This document shows positions 16,233-24,312 of a stretch of 64,000 nt of DNA, piece by piece (within the stretch, counting starts at the first letter, position 1; each line of letters opens with the position of its first letter). The stretch covers positions 1-64,000 of the forward strand of contig NZ_JAUAMB010000004.1 in the NCBI RefSeq assembly GCF_031010175.1, written 5' to 3'. The notes beneath the pieces are model-generated. The model saw nothing but the letters and a program-made list of their open reading frames with translations. It did no database searches and was not told where the DNA came from. Source of the DNA: Halomonas sp. SpR1 (GTDB lineage: Bacteria > Pseudomonadota > Gammaproteobacteria > Pseudomonadales > Halomonadaceae). A program made the translations under genes and the position numbers.

Positions 16233-17486
16233 TTATCCAAGCCACTGGGGTGTCGTCATCTTGGCTGGCTCGCGCTGCATGATGATTTCGCCATGGCGCA
16301 CCGAAAGCAGTACTTCGCCCTGGGTGCGCAGTACGCTGTAGTCGTCCTCGCCTTCCAGCAGGTTGAAGCTGGCGGGTTTGCCTACCTCAATGCCATAACG
16401 CGCTTCGATATTCAGCGTGCGCGCGCTGTTATCGGTGATCAGCGAAAGCGCCTGACTGAAATCCTGATAGCCCATCATCTGGCAGATATGCAGGCCAAAA
16501 TCGAGTGTGCGTAGCAGCTTGCCGTTACCTAGCGAGTACCAGGGGTCGAAGATGGAGTCCTCGGCAAAACAGACATTAATACCCGCTGCGTTTAGCTCCT
16601 TAACGCGGGTCACGCCGCGCCGTTTCGGGTAGCTGTCAAAGCGTCCTTGCAGGTGGATGCTTTCGGTGGGGCACGAAACAAAGTTAATGCCCGAGCGCTT
16701 GAGCAGCAGAAATAGCTTGGAGCAGTAGGCGTTGTCGTAGGAGTGCATCGCCGTGGTGTGGCTGGCGGTCACGCGGCTTCCCATACCATTAAACAGCGCT
16801 TCGCAGGCGAGTACTTCGAGAAAGCGCGAGTTGGGGTCATCAATCTCGTCACAGTGCACATCCACCAAACGGTCGTACTTGATCGCCAGCTCGATGACCC
16901 GCTTCATGGAGGCCACGCCCAGCTCACGGGTGTACTCGAAGTGGGGAATGCCGCCGACCACATCGGCGCCAATTTCCAGCGCCTCTTCCAGCAGCTTGTC
17001 GCCCCCGGGGTAAGAGAGCAGGCCATCCTGCGGAAAGGCGACCACTTGAATGTCGATTTTATCCTTTAGCTCATCGCGCAAGGCGCACAGGGTTTTGATG
17101 CCGATCAGGCTCGGGTCACTGGTATCAGCATGGGTGCGCACAAACTGCACGCCATTGCTGATCAGCAGGTTCAAGGTTTTAAGTGCCCGCTCGCGAATAT
17201 CGGCTTCGGTGAGCATGGGCTTACGCTCGCTCCAGCGCTCAATACCTTCGAATAGCGTGCCGCTCTGGTTCCAGCTGGGCTCGCCTGCGGTGAGTGCGGC
17301 ATCCAGATGAATATGCGGCTCAATAAAGGGTGCACAAACGAGCTTGGCGCCCGCATCAATCTGCCCTTCGCTCGCTGTTTGCGGCGCGTCTTGCACAGTA
17401 ATCGACGTGAACGTGCCGTTATCAATCTCAATACGGTAAAGCTCAGGGCGCTGGCGCAAACGGGCGTTAATAATCTGCATGCTCAT
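16233..17486 (-). CDS. codA: Cytosine deaminase
   Basis: CodA converts cytosine to uracil and ammonia in the cytosol. The 417-residue amidohydrolase shows the metal-binding EPHIHLDAALTAGEPSWN, then TLFEGIERWSERK, VDVHCDEIDDPNSRFLE, SHTTAMHSYDNAYCSKLF and the CFAEDSIFDPWYSLGNG segment typical of CodA. Two start codons six bases apart (17486 and 17480) are possible. It lies 22 bases downstream of the permease gene, so this is a codBA operon. The product uracil can enter the pyrimidine-degradation operon at 32.5-37.6 kb. Confidence 0.93.
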   Translation of the reverse strand: MSMQIINARLRQRPELYRIEIDNGTFTSITVQDAPQTASEGQIDAGAKLVCAPFIEPHIHLDAALTAGEPSWNQSGTLFEGIERWSERKPMLTEADIRERALKTLNLLISNGVQFVRTHADTSDPSLIGIKTLCALRDELKDKIDIQVVAFPQDGLLSYPGGDKLLEEALEIGADVVGGIPHFEYTRELGVASMKRVIELAIKYDRLVDVHCDEIDDPNSRFLEVLACEALFNGMGSRVTASHTTAMHSYDNAYCSKLFLLLKRSGINFVSCPTESIHLQGRFDSYPKRRGVTRVKELNAAGINVCFAEDSIFDPWYSLGNGKLLRTLDFGLHICQMMGYQDFSQALSLITDNSARTLNIEARYGIEVGKPASFNLLEGEDDYSVLRTQGEVLLSVRHGEIIMQREPAKMTTPQWLG

Positions 17487-17505
17487 ATAAAAAACAGCTC
17501 ACTTA

Positions 17506-18768
17506 TTATTTGGCAGTGGATGGAAGGCTATCACCCAGCGTAGCGTGCTTTAGGCGCAGCAGCACGGCATAGCTTCCTGCGGCCACCGCCACACCCACCA
17601 GTGGGGGGAGTAACGGGGAAAAATAGGCAGCGCCTGCACCGATAGCATAAGCAGCTAATCCGCGACGATTGAAATCGGGTAATGCCGCGGACGCAAGCGC
17701 AGGGTAGCGGCCTTTATGCTTGAGCCAAAAGTCCGCCATGATCACCCCGCCCATGGGCGGTATAAAGGTGCCGAGTAACACTAGAAACGGGATGAGTAAG
17801 TTATACATACCACCTACCGCCAGAACGGTGCCAATCGCTGCGCCGCCCACGGTCACCAGGCGGCGCTTTTCGGTGCGCAGCAAATTACAGCCCGCCACGG
17901 CGAAGTTGTAGATGGTGTTGTCCTGGGTTGTCCAGATATTCAGGAACAGCATCAGCACGGCGATGGTGACAAAGCCCTGAGCGATCAATACATCCACGAT
18001 ATCCGCCTGCTGGTAAATCATGGTGCCCAGGGCGCCTGTGAGCACCATTAAACCATTGCCCACAAAAAAAGCTGCCATGGTCGCGATGACGGCAATCTTC
18101 GGCGTCTTGGCGAAGCGGCTCCAGTTGGTGGCTTGGGTGCCGCCGCTGATAAAGGTGCCAATAATGACGGTAATCGCTGCCGCCACGCTCATGCTCTCTG
18201 TCGGCATTTGCTGGCTCAGTCCCGCGAAGCCACGCACATCCACCAGCCCAGTAAACAGACTGATCAGGATAAACAGCATCATGGCGGGGACGGCAAAGCG
18301 CGATAGCCAGTCCATACCTTTATAGCCAATCATGGCCGTCACGCAGAAGCCGAACCCAAATAGCACCATTAAGGGGATTTCCAGCCATTCAGGCATCCCG
18401 GTGGTGCGCACTAACACTAGCGCAATAGTGGCGGTGCCCCATGCATACCAGCCGATTTGGGTGAAACCGAGAATAAAGTCAGAGAGTTTGCTACCCTTCT
18501 CGCCAAAGCAGAAGCGCCCCATCAGCACTGAATTGAGCCCGCTTTGACAAGCGATATAAGCAAGTGCCGCCGCATACATTCCCAGCAGCAAGTTGCCAAT
18601 CACGATGACCCATAGCAGTTGGCCAATCGGAAAGGCTTGGCCTAGCGTGCCGCCCGCCCACATGGTGGCGGTGAAAAACGTAAAGCCAAGCAGTACTGCC
18701 GAGGTAGAAAGTAGGCCCTTGCGGTCGCTGGTAGGGACTTCACTAAGAGGATAATCTGACGTCTGCAT
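17506..18768 (-). CDS. codB: Cytosine permease (NCS1 family)
   Basis: A 420-residue NCS1-family transporter with about twelve hydrophobic segments, importing cytosine with protons. Typical pieces are LLGMYAAALAYIACQSGLNSVLMG, SGGTQATNWSRFAKTPK and WTTQDNTIYNFAVAGCNL. The ATG at 18768 is favoured because AGGAG is then six bases away; a GTG immediately before it is too close to that site. It leads the codBA operon and is divergent from a diguanylate cyclase gene. Confidence 0.92.
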   Translation of the reverse strand: MQTSDYPLSEVPTSDRKGLLSTSAVLLGFTFFTATMWAGGTLGQAFPIGQLLWVIVIGNLLLGMYAAALAYIACQSGLNSVLMGRFCFGEKGSKLSDFILGFTQIGWYAWGTATIALVLVRTTGMPEWLEIPLMVLFGFGFCVTAMIGYKGMDWLSRFAVPAMMLFILISLFTGLVDVRGFAGLSQQMPTESMSVAAAITVIIGTFISGGTQATNWSRFAKTPKIAVIATMAAFFVGNGLMVLTGALGTMIYQQADIVDVLIAQGFVTIAVLMLFLNIWTTQDNTIYNFAVAGCNLLRTEKRRLVTVGGAAIGTVLAVGGMYNLLIPFLVLLGTFIPPMGGVIMADFWLKHKGRYPALASAALPDFNRRGLAAYAIGAGAAYFSPLLPPLVGVAVAAGSYAVLLRLKHATLGDSLPSTAK

Positions 18769-19044
18769 CACGCTCTCCTAACATAAATAAGCGAACCTGT
18801 TAGCTATTTATAAAGCAAGAGATATGCCAGAATCGCAGGTAGTTAAGAATGATTGGTCTTGTCATTTTTTTAAGACATATCAACTCATTTTAATGGTACT
18901 TTAGTAAATAAAACCTAATTGTTTGTGTACGTTTGCCGAATAAAACAGTGGTCAAAAAAACTTGTTTGCTAATGAAATGATCGCTCACTGCGATTAAGCC
19001 TGTATAGGCCTGCTACAGCTATAGCCATGAAGGAACCGGAGTAG
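18769..19044. other. Divergent intergenic region between codB and the diguanylate cyclase gene
   Basis: This 276-base AT-rich region must hold the promoters of both divergent units. No riboswitch fold, strong palindrome or consensus sigma-28 promoter could be recognised in it. Confidence 0.6.
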
Positions 19045-20493
19045 ATGCCAGAACCCCAGTATAGGAGTGCTTCACTGCCTGCGGCTAAACTTCCTTGGCA
19101 TCACACCCTGGTGGGTAAGGTGGTGATGTTTATGCTGCTAGGCGTGCTGTTTGCATATCTAACGGGGGCAGCGTCGGGTTTTTTTATGGTTGAGCGTGGG
19201 GCTCGGGAGCAGTGGTTGCGCGAAGCGCAGGTGAACGCTCAGATAGTGAGTGCGACTATTAGGCGTATTTATACGTCTGTGGCAGTTAAGACAGATGAGA
19301 CCGGCCAAGTCACGCATATCATTTCCCAGCGCCCGATTGGCGATGAAGAGTCGGTTCTGGAAACCGGGTTTAGCCCAATTGATGTATTGGCGCTGGCAAG
19401 TGCTCAAACGCGTAACAATGTGTGGCTGTTCGCGAAGGCATCAGAGGGGGCTCTCACCGTAGTGGCAGATGCGCTTAATACGCCATCAGACACATCAGCC
19501 AGCTTGACGGTAGATACATGGCAAACAAAAGCGGATGCCGCTGATTTTTATGTTGGATTTGCCAACATTGGTGGTGAAGAGCATTTTATTAGTTCGCTGC
19601 CCATTGTTACTCCCGATGGCCAACTGTTAGGTGTTCTAGTCGCCACTATAGGCCAGAAAGAAGGGTTGTATCAGATGCGTAATGATCTGATCAGCAAAGC
19701 ATTTATAGCGCTGCTGGTGGTGTTGATCGCAACAGCCCTGTTAGTCACTATTTTAATGCGTCAGTTATTTACCCCTGTGCCGGTATTAATTAGGTCGCTC
19801 ACCGAAATCGCTAAAAATCATACTGCTGACAGCACACCTTATACTGATCGAAACGATGAAATCGGTCGTATGGCGAAGGCCATAGATGCGCTTCGTAAAA
19901 AAGTCATTGAGCGTGAACACTTACTTGAAGTTAAAGACGAAGCGCTCCGCTTTCAGCATCTTGCTCATCATGATGAGCTGACCAAGTTGCCCAATCGCGT
20001 ACAACTCAATAATGCTTTAAAAACTGCGGTGAATTCACTGCTTCAAGGCGACGTATTTAATGTCATGCTGTTTGATCTTGACCATTTTAAAGCAGTGAAC
20101 GATAGCCTTGGTCACGCGGCGGGTGATGCTCTGTTAGTTGAAGTCAGTCAGCGAGTGCAGGGGCTACTTACCCACAATGATTTGGTGGCGCGCCTTGGGG
20201 GCGATGAGTTTGCCATCATTCAACGCGTCGTGCGAAGTGCCACCAATGAGGCCAAAGCGCTGGCAGAAGCGATTGTGTCCACTCTACGAGAACCGTATCA
20301 GTTTAATAACCAGGAAATTAATATTGGCGTGAGTGTGGGCATTGCAACCGCGCCAGTGGATGGCCGTAGTAGCCATGACCTGCTACGTCACGCTGACTTG
20401 GCACTCTATGCGGCCAAGGCGAAAGGGCGTGATCGCTATATGCTCTATGCTGCAGGGATGACGATGGATTCCGGGATCACTGAACAAAGGTAA
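19045..20493 (+). CDS. Membrane diguanylate cyclase with periplasmic sensor, HAMP and GGDEF domains
   Basis: A 482-residue enzyme that makes cyclic-di-GMP. A transmembrane helix at about residues 26-48, a periplasmic Cache-like region of about 165 residues (FISSLPIVTPDGQLLGVLVATI at its end), a second helix near 214-236 and a HAMP linker lead to a GGDEF domain from about 315. The active site GGDEF (385-389) is intact. The product-inhibition I-site is not: THND replaces RxxD at 376-379. Two periplasmic binding-protein genes follow with gaps of 7 and 12 bases, so a periplasmic ligand relay to this cyclase is plausible. Confidence 0.88.
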   Translation: MPEPQYRSASLPAAKLPWHHTLVGKVVMFMLLGVLFAYLTGAASGFFMVERGAREQWLREAQVNAQIVSATIRRIYTSVAVKTDETGQVTHIISQRPIGDEESVLETGFSPIDVLALASAQTRNNVWLFAKASEGALTVVADALNTPSDTSASLTVDTWQTKADAADFYVGFANIGGEEHFISSLPIVTPDGQLLGVLVATIGQKEGLYQMRNDLISKAFIALLVVLIATALLVTILMRQLFTPVPVLIRSLTEIAKNHTADSTPYTDRNDEIGRMAKAIDALRKKVIEREHLLEVKDEALRFQHLAHHDELTKLPNRVQLNNALKTAVNSLLQGDVFNVMLFDLDHFKAVNDSLGHAAGDALLVEVSQRVQGLLTHNDLVARLGGDEFAIIQRVVRSATNEAKALAEAIVSTLREPYQFNNQEINIGVSVGIATAPVDGRSSHDLLRHADLALYAAKAKGRDRYMLYAAGMTMDSGITEQR

Positions 20494-20500
20494 GAAGCCT

Positions 20501-21397
20501 ATGAAGTGGCTGATAGCGGTACTGCTGAGTAGTGCGATGTGGCAAGGTGCTGCCGCTAGTGATGAGCGGGTAGCCTCTTCACCGACTTTGTCGCGTATTG
20601 CGTCGACTGGCGAGATTGCTGTCGGCCATCGCTCCGGCGAAATCCCCTTCTCTTACTTGGTTAACGATCAACCTACAGGCTACGCGATCGACCTTTGCCT
20701 AAACGTGATCAAAGGTCTGAAAGAAACATTGAGCCTAGATGAGCTCAAGGTAGCTTATGTGCCGGTAACGCCTGCCAATCGATTTATATTAGTGCGCAAT
20801 GGCGAAGTGGATATCGAGTGCGGGGTGACCACCAATACCCCTGAACGTCGCCGCCAAGCCGCTTTTACATACCCTCATTTTCTGACCGCAACGCGTTATG
20901 TATCTCTCGCTGAACAGCATATGGACAGTTTGCAGGATTTGGCGGGTCGCAGCGTGGTATCAACCACGGGCACAATCAATATTGCCCAGCTTAACGAGCT
21001 TAATCGCACCGAGGGGCTAAATATATCGGTGATGCTCAGTCGTAACCATGAAGAAGCCTTCGATATGGTAGCTTCGGGGCAGGCATCCGCGTTTGTGATG
21101 GATGAGATTTTGCTGGCAGGGTTAGTGTCATCGGCCACTGATCCTGCCGCCTTTCATATCTCTCAGGCAACACTGAGTAGTGCCGAGCCCTATGGCTTAA
21201 TGATGCCGCCTGATGACCCTATTTTTGTTGAGCTGGTCAATAAGGAACTGCGTAACATTTATCAGAGTGACACTATCCACACTCTTTATGAAAAATGGTT
21301 TTTGCAGCCACTTCCTCCCGACAACCGGGTATTGAATTTGCCGCTAACGCCAGCGCTTGCCGCTATTTTCGCCAACCCTGAGCAGTACATAGAGTAG
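20501..21397 (+). CDS. Periplasmic amino-acid binding protein, GltI-like (first of tandem pair)
   Basis: A 298-residue family-3 solute-binding protein with a signal peptide (MKWLIAVLLSSAMWQGAAAS). Family segments: GEIPFSYLVNDQPTGYAIDLCLNV, GEVDIECGVTTNTPERRRQAAF (the ECG-TTN segment typical of the glutamate/aspartate group), and GRSVVSTTGTINIAQLNELNR. No permease or ATPase gene is nearby. It sits between the cyclase and a paralogue in a tight three-gene operon, which suggests a sensory rather than a transport role. Confidence 0.88.
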   Translation: MKWLIAVLLSSAMWQGAAASDERVASSPTLSRIASTGEIAVGHRSGEIPFSYLVNDQPTGYAIDLCLNVIKGLKETLSLDELKVAYVPVTPANRFILVRNGEVDIECGVTTNTPERRRQAAFTYPHFLTATRYVSLAEQHMDSLQDLAGRSVVSTTGTINIAQLNELNRTEGLNISVMLSRNHEEAFDMVASGQASAFVMDEILLAGLVSSATDPAAFHISQATLSSAEPYGLMMPPDDPIFVELVNKELRNIYQSDTIHTLYEKWFLQPLPPDNRVLNLPLTPALAAIFANPEQYIE

Positions 21398-21409
21398 AGG
21401 AGGTGTGTT

Positions 21410-22312
21410 ATGCGCCGAAGTTTATTGCTTGGGTGGTGTGGTTTGCTGGTAATGATGCTTGGTGGAGAGGCAGCGCATGCAACGACACCTATCGATTCGC
21501 TTGAACGCATAAAAGCAACCGGCGTGTTAAAGGTTGGCTATGGTGATACAGCACCATTCTCTTATTTAGATGATCAGGGTAACGTCGTCGGTTACTCTAT
21601 CGATATTTGCCAACGCTTAGTGAAGCAGCTGCAAGTGCAGTTAGGACTGCCTTCTCTTGATATAGCCTATGTGTATCGTACACCCAGTAACCGGGTGCAA
21701 CTGCTTAATAACGGCGATATCGATATTGAGTGTAATGCCAGTACTAATACCCAAGAGCGACGGCAGAGCGCGCAATTTGCACTGAGTCATTTCTTTGTCT
21801 CGGTGCATTATGTGGCGCTGAAAGAGAATGGATTTACCACCTTGGAGGACTTGGCCGGGCGAAGCGTGAGTGTAGCTAGGGGCACCGTCAATGTCAGTCA
21901 GATCAACCAGGTCAATCGAGAACGGCAACTGAACTTGTCGGTCGTGCCAGTCGACACACTGCAGGAAGCGTTTGACTTAGTTGCTGATGGGCGCGTAGCG
22001 GCCTTCGCGATGGATGATATATTACTGAGCACAATGATTGCTGAGTCTGAGCATCCTGATGCGTATGCGCTTTCCGAAGAAGCCATTACGTCGACAGAAC
22101 CACTCGGTTTTTTGATGCGATTGGGCGACGATGCCTTTGCAGCTGAGGTGAATAAGGCTCTTGAGCATATTTATACCAGTCCGGAAATGCCGTTGCTTTA
22201 CGAGCGATGGTTTCAGCAACCTATTCCTGGCAAAGACATTACGCTTAATGTACCGATGAGCAGCGTATTGGCTGAGCACTTTATCGCCCCTCGCGACATC
22301 GCCGGAGATTAA
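21410..22312 (+). CDS. Periplasmic amino-acid binding protein, GltI-like (second of tandem pair)
   Basis: A 300-residue paralogue of the preceding gene with its own signal peptide ending near GGEAAHA. Matching blocks include GDTAPFSYLDDQGNVVGYSIDICQRLV, GDIDIECNASTNTQERRQSAQF and GRSVSVARGTVNVSQINQVNR. Alignment by eye shows co-linear similarity over the whole length with clear divergence in ligand-contact regions, so different ligands are likely. A strong ggaggtg ribosome site precedes the ATG. It ends the cyclase operon. Confidence 0.88.
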   Translation: MRRSLLLGWCGLLVMMLGGEAAHATTPIDSLERIKATGVLKVGYGDTAPFSYLDDQGNVVGYSIDICQRLVKQLQVQLGLPSLDIAYVYRTPSNRVQLLNNGDIDIECNASTNTQERRQSAQFALSHFFVSVHYVALKENGFTTLEDLAGRSVSVARGTVNVSQINQVNRERQLNLSVVPVDTLQEAFDLVADGRVAAFAMDDILLSTMIAESEHPDAYALSEEAITSTEPLGFLMRLGDDAFAAEVNKALEHIYTSPEMPLLYERWFQQPIPGKDITLNVPMSSVLAEHFIAPRDIAGD

Positions 22313-22425
22313 GCGTGGTAAGCGCAATAACTGCAGAGGAAATAACTCCTCGCCATTAATTTGGAAACAATATTTTAAGTGCCTTTGCTTAACAAATCGT
22401 TAAGGTTTAACTAGGGTTATACGGC

Positions 22426-23040
22426 TTAAGAGTTAAATAAACCACGCATTAATGTTTCGACGATACCCTCGCTGTCATCGGACAGGGAATACTGCTCGGG
22501 GTCTTGTAGCCAGTCAAAGCAGACCCCAATCAAAAAGCCATGAAGCTGGCGGCGGGCGCTAGCTGGTGTGATGCCTTTGCGTAGGGCTCCGGCTATTCGG
22601 GCTTCTTCAAACAACTGCTCTATCTGCATTTCGACATGATCAGAAAGGCGCGTGATCATGCAGATTCGAGGGTGTTCCTCTTCCAATTTCTCACAGCGGT
22701 GCAGGACAATTGTCGCCGCCCGCTGTAGCGGTATGTTATAGCAAATGGTTGCCAGCAGACCTTGGGCGATAGCGCGAAGGCAGTCTACCGGCGAATCTCC
22801 TAGCCGTTGAACGGCATCACCAACAATTTCGTCAAGTGGAACGCGTACTCGCTCCAGCAGCGCATCAAAAAGTGCTGCTTTGTCTTCAAAGTGCCAATAA
22901 ATGGCTCCTCGTGTCACGCCTGCTGCCTGGGCGATGTGCGCCAAGGTGGTACGTGAAACGCCTTGGGCTAAAAAAGTGGTCTCTGCCGCGTCCAGAATAG
23001 TTTCTCGGGTACGTTCAGCGTCGGCCTTACGTCGGGACAT
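22426..23040 (-). CDS. TetR-family repressor (AcrR-like)
   Basis: A 204-residue TetR regulator. The helix-turn-helix is TTLAHIAQAAGVTRGAIYWHF with the following EDKAALFDALL, typical of AcrR-type efflux repressors. The C-terminal half (CYNIPLQRAATIVLHRCEKLEE) is the ligand-binding domain. ATG 23040 with AGGAG upstream is used; a longer reading through the promoter is not. It is divergent from the RND genes, and the 177-base gap contains a 40-base palindrome, so it likely represses the pump and itself. Confidence 0.9.
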   Translation of the reverse strand: MSRRKADAERTRETILDAAETTFLAQGVSRTTLAHIAQAAGVTRGAIYWHFEDKAALFDALLERVRVPLDEIVGDAVQRLGDSPVDCLRAIAQGLLATICYNIPLQRAATIVLHRCEKLEEEHPRICMITRLSDHVEMQIEQLFEEARIAGALRKGITPASARRQLHGFLIGVCFDWLQDPEQYSLSDDSEGIVETLMRGLFNS

Positions 23041-23112
23041 AGCGGCTCCTATTAATAAAAGTAGCGGTATTTTGGCAGTGATGGATAGCAAAGTCGCCAA
23101 CTGGTGATTATT

Positions 23113-23152
23113 ATATATTTCACTGACATTCGTGAATGTCAGTGAAATATAT
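23113..23152. promoter_or_regulatory. 40-bp palindromic operator for the TetR repressor
   Basis: The 19-base arm at 23113-23131 is exactly complementary to 23134-23152 around two central bases (gt). It sits in the divergent promoter region of the TetR gene and the RND adaptor gene. TetR dimers bind such palindromes; a 40-bp perfect one is long and could hold two dimers, as with QacR-like regulators. Confidence 0.8.
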
Positions 23153-23216
23153 ACTACCCTACTTTAGTTTTTTACGTCAGTTTTGGAAAGCGGTATAGAC
23201 CCCCAAGGAGCACCTC

Positions 23217-24311
23217 GTGGCCGTTACACTTCTCCGTTCATTACCCATCCTACTGGCCCTGCTCGTGCTAACGGGTTGCGAGCAACCCCAGGCGCAGTCA
23301 ACTGATCCAACACGGCCAGTCAAGTTGCTGACATTGCAGTCGGCAAGTACCGCCGCCTTGCGGCAGTTTCCGGCGCGGGTGGAAGCCTCTACGCGCAGCA
23401 ATTTATCATTTCGTATGGCCGGGGAACTGTTGGCGCTCAATGTCAGTCCCGGCCAGCGGGTGAGCGAGGGGGAGGTGATCGCGCGGATTGATGATCGCAA
23501 TGCGCAAAGTGAGCTTGACAGCGCCCGCTCGCGCTTGGAGCTAGCCGAGGCAACGCTGGAACGCATGCGCTATACCCTGCAGCGCGGGGCGATCAGCCAA
23601 TCCCGGTTTGATGAGTCGGAGAGTGAGTGGCGGGCCGCCCGAGCCACTTTTGAGCAGGCCCAGGAGCAGGTCGAGCATACAAAACTACGCGCCCCTTACG
23701 ACGGTGTGATTGCCCAAGTACCGGTGGATAACCGCCAGATAGTTCAGGTACAGGAAACGGTCGCGGTGATCCAGCAGCCAGGACAGTTGGATGTGGTGTT
23801 TCATCTGCCCGAGCAGATCGTACAGCGCATACCACGAAGCAATGAAACGCCCTTCGGTGATGCGTTGGCATTCGAAGTGCGCTTTGGCAATAGCGACAAA
23901 CCCTATCTCGCCCAGCTTGCCTCTTACACCACCCAAGCCAGCGCGCAGAGCTTGGCATATGAAGTCACCCTTACGCTTCCCCAGCCGGACGATATCACCC
24001 TGTTGGATGGCATGAGCGCCAACGTGCGGTTGGATTTAAGCTCGCTGCAAACCGACAATAGCGCCCCGCTGTGGCACCTGCCCGCTGAGGCGGTGAGCTA
24101 TGCCGGTGATGATCCCGACCAGGCCCAGGTATGGCGATTCGTCGAGCCGGAAAACGTTGAAGCGGTACCGGTGGAGGTCGGTCGATTAACCTCAAACGGC
24201 CTTGAAGTCAGCGGAGAGTTGGCGGCGGGGGATCGCATTGTGGCCGCTGGCGCCCACCGTTTAAATGCGGACACCCAGGTGACACCGTGGGAAAAAGAGC
24301 AGGGGCTATAA
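23217..24311 (+). CDS. RND efflux periplasmic adaptor (membrane fusion) lipoprotein
   Basis: A 364-residue adaptor linking the inner-membrane pump to an outer-membrane channel. The signal has a lipobox LTGC with Cys21 for lipidation. The lipoyl/barrel-sandwich half-motif LSFRMAGELLALNVSPGQRVSEGEVIARIDD, the coiled-coil hairpin (about residues 95-150, rich in E/R/A) and the matching APYDGVIAQVPVDNRQIV are visible. It starts with GTG behind aaggag. The pump gene begins one base after its stop codon. No outer-membrane partner is encoded nearby, so a TolC-like channel is needed from elsewhere. Confidence 0.92.
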   Translation: MAVTLLRSLPILLALLVLTGCEQPQAQSTDPTRPVKLLTLQSASTAALRQFPARVEASTRSNLSFRMAGELLALNVSPGQRVSEGEVIARIDDRNAQSELDSARSRLELAEATLERMRYTLQRGAISQSRFDESESEWRAARATFEQAQEQVEHTKLRAPYDGVIAQVPVDNRQIVQVQETVAVIQQPGQLDVVFHLPEQIVQRIPRSNETPFGDALAFEVRFGNSDKPYLAQLASYTTQASAQSLAYEVTLTLPQPDDITLLDGMSANVRLDLSSLQTDNSAPLWHLPAEAVSYAGDDPDQAQVWRFVEPENVEAVPVEVGRLTSNGLEVSGELAAGDRIVAAGAHRLNADTQVTPWEKEQGL

Positions 24312-24312
24312 T

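Noticed and set aside
18769-19044. Purine-type or other riboswitch upstream of codB
   Set aside because: No conserved helices of known aptamers could be found, and such switches are rare in this group; ordinary promoters are enough.
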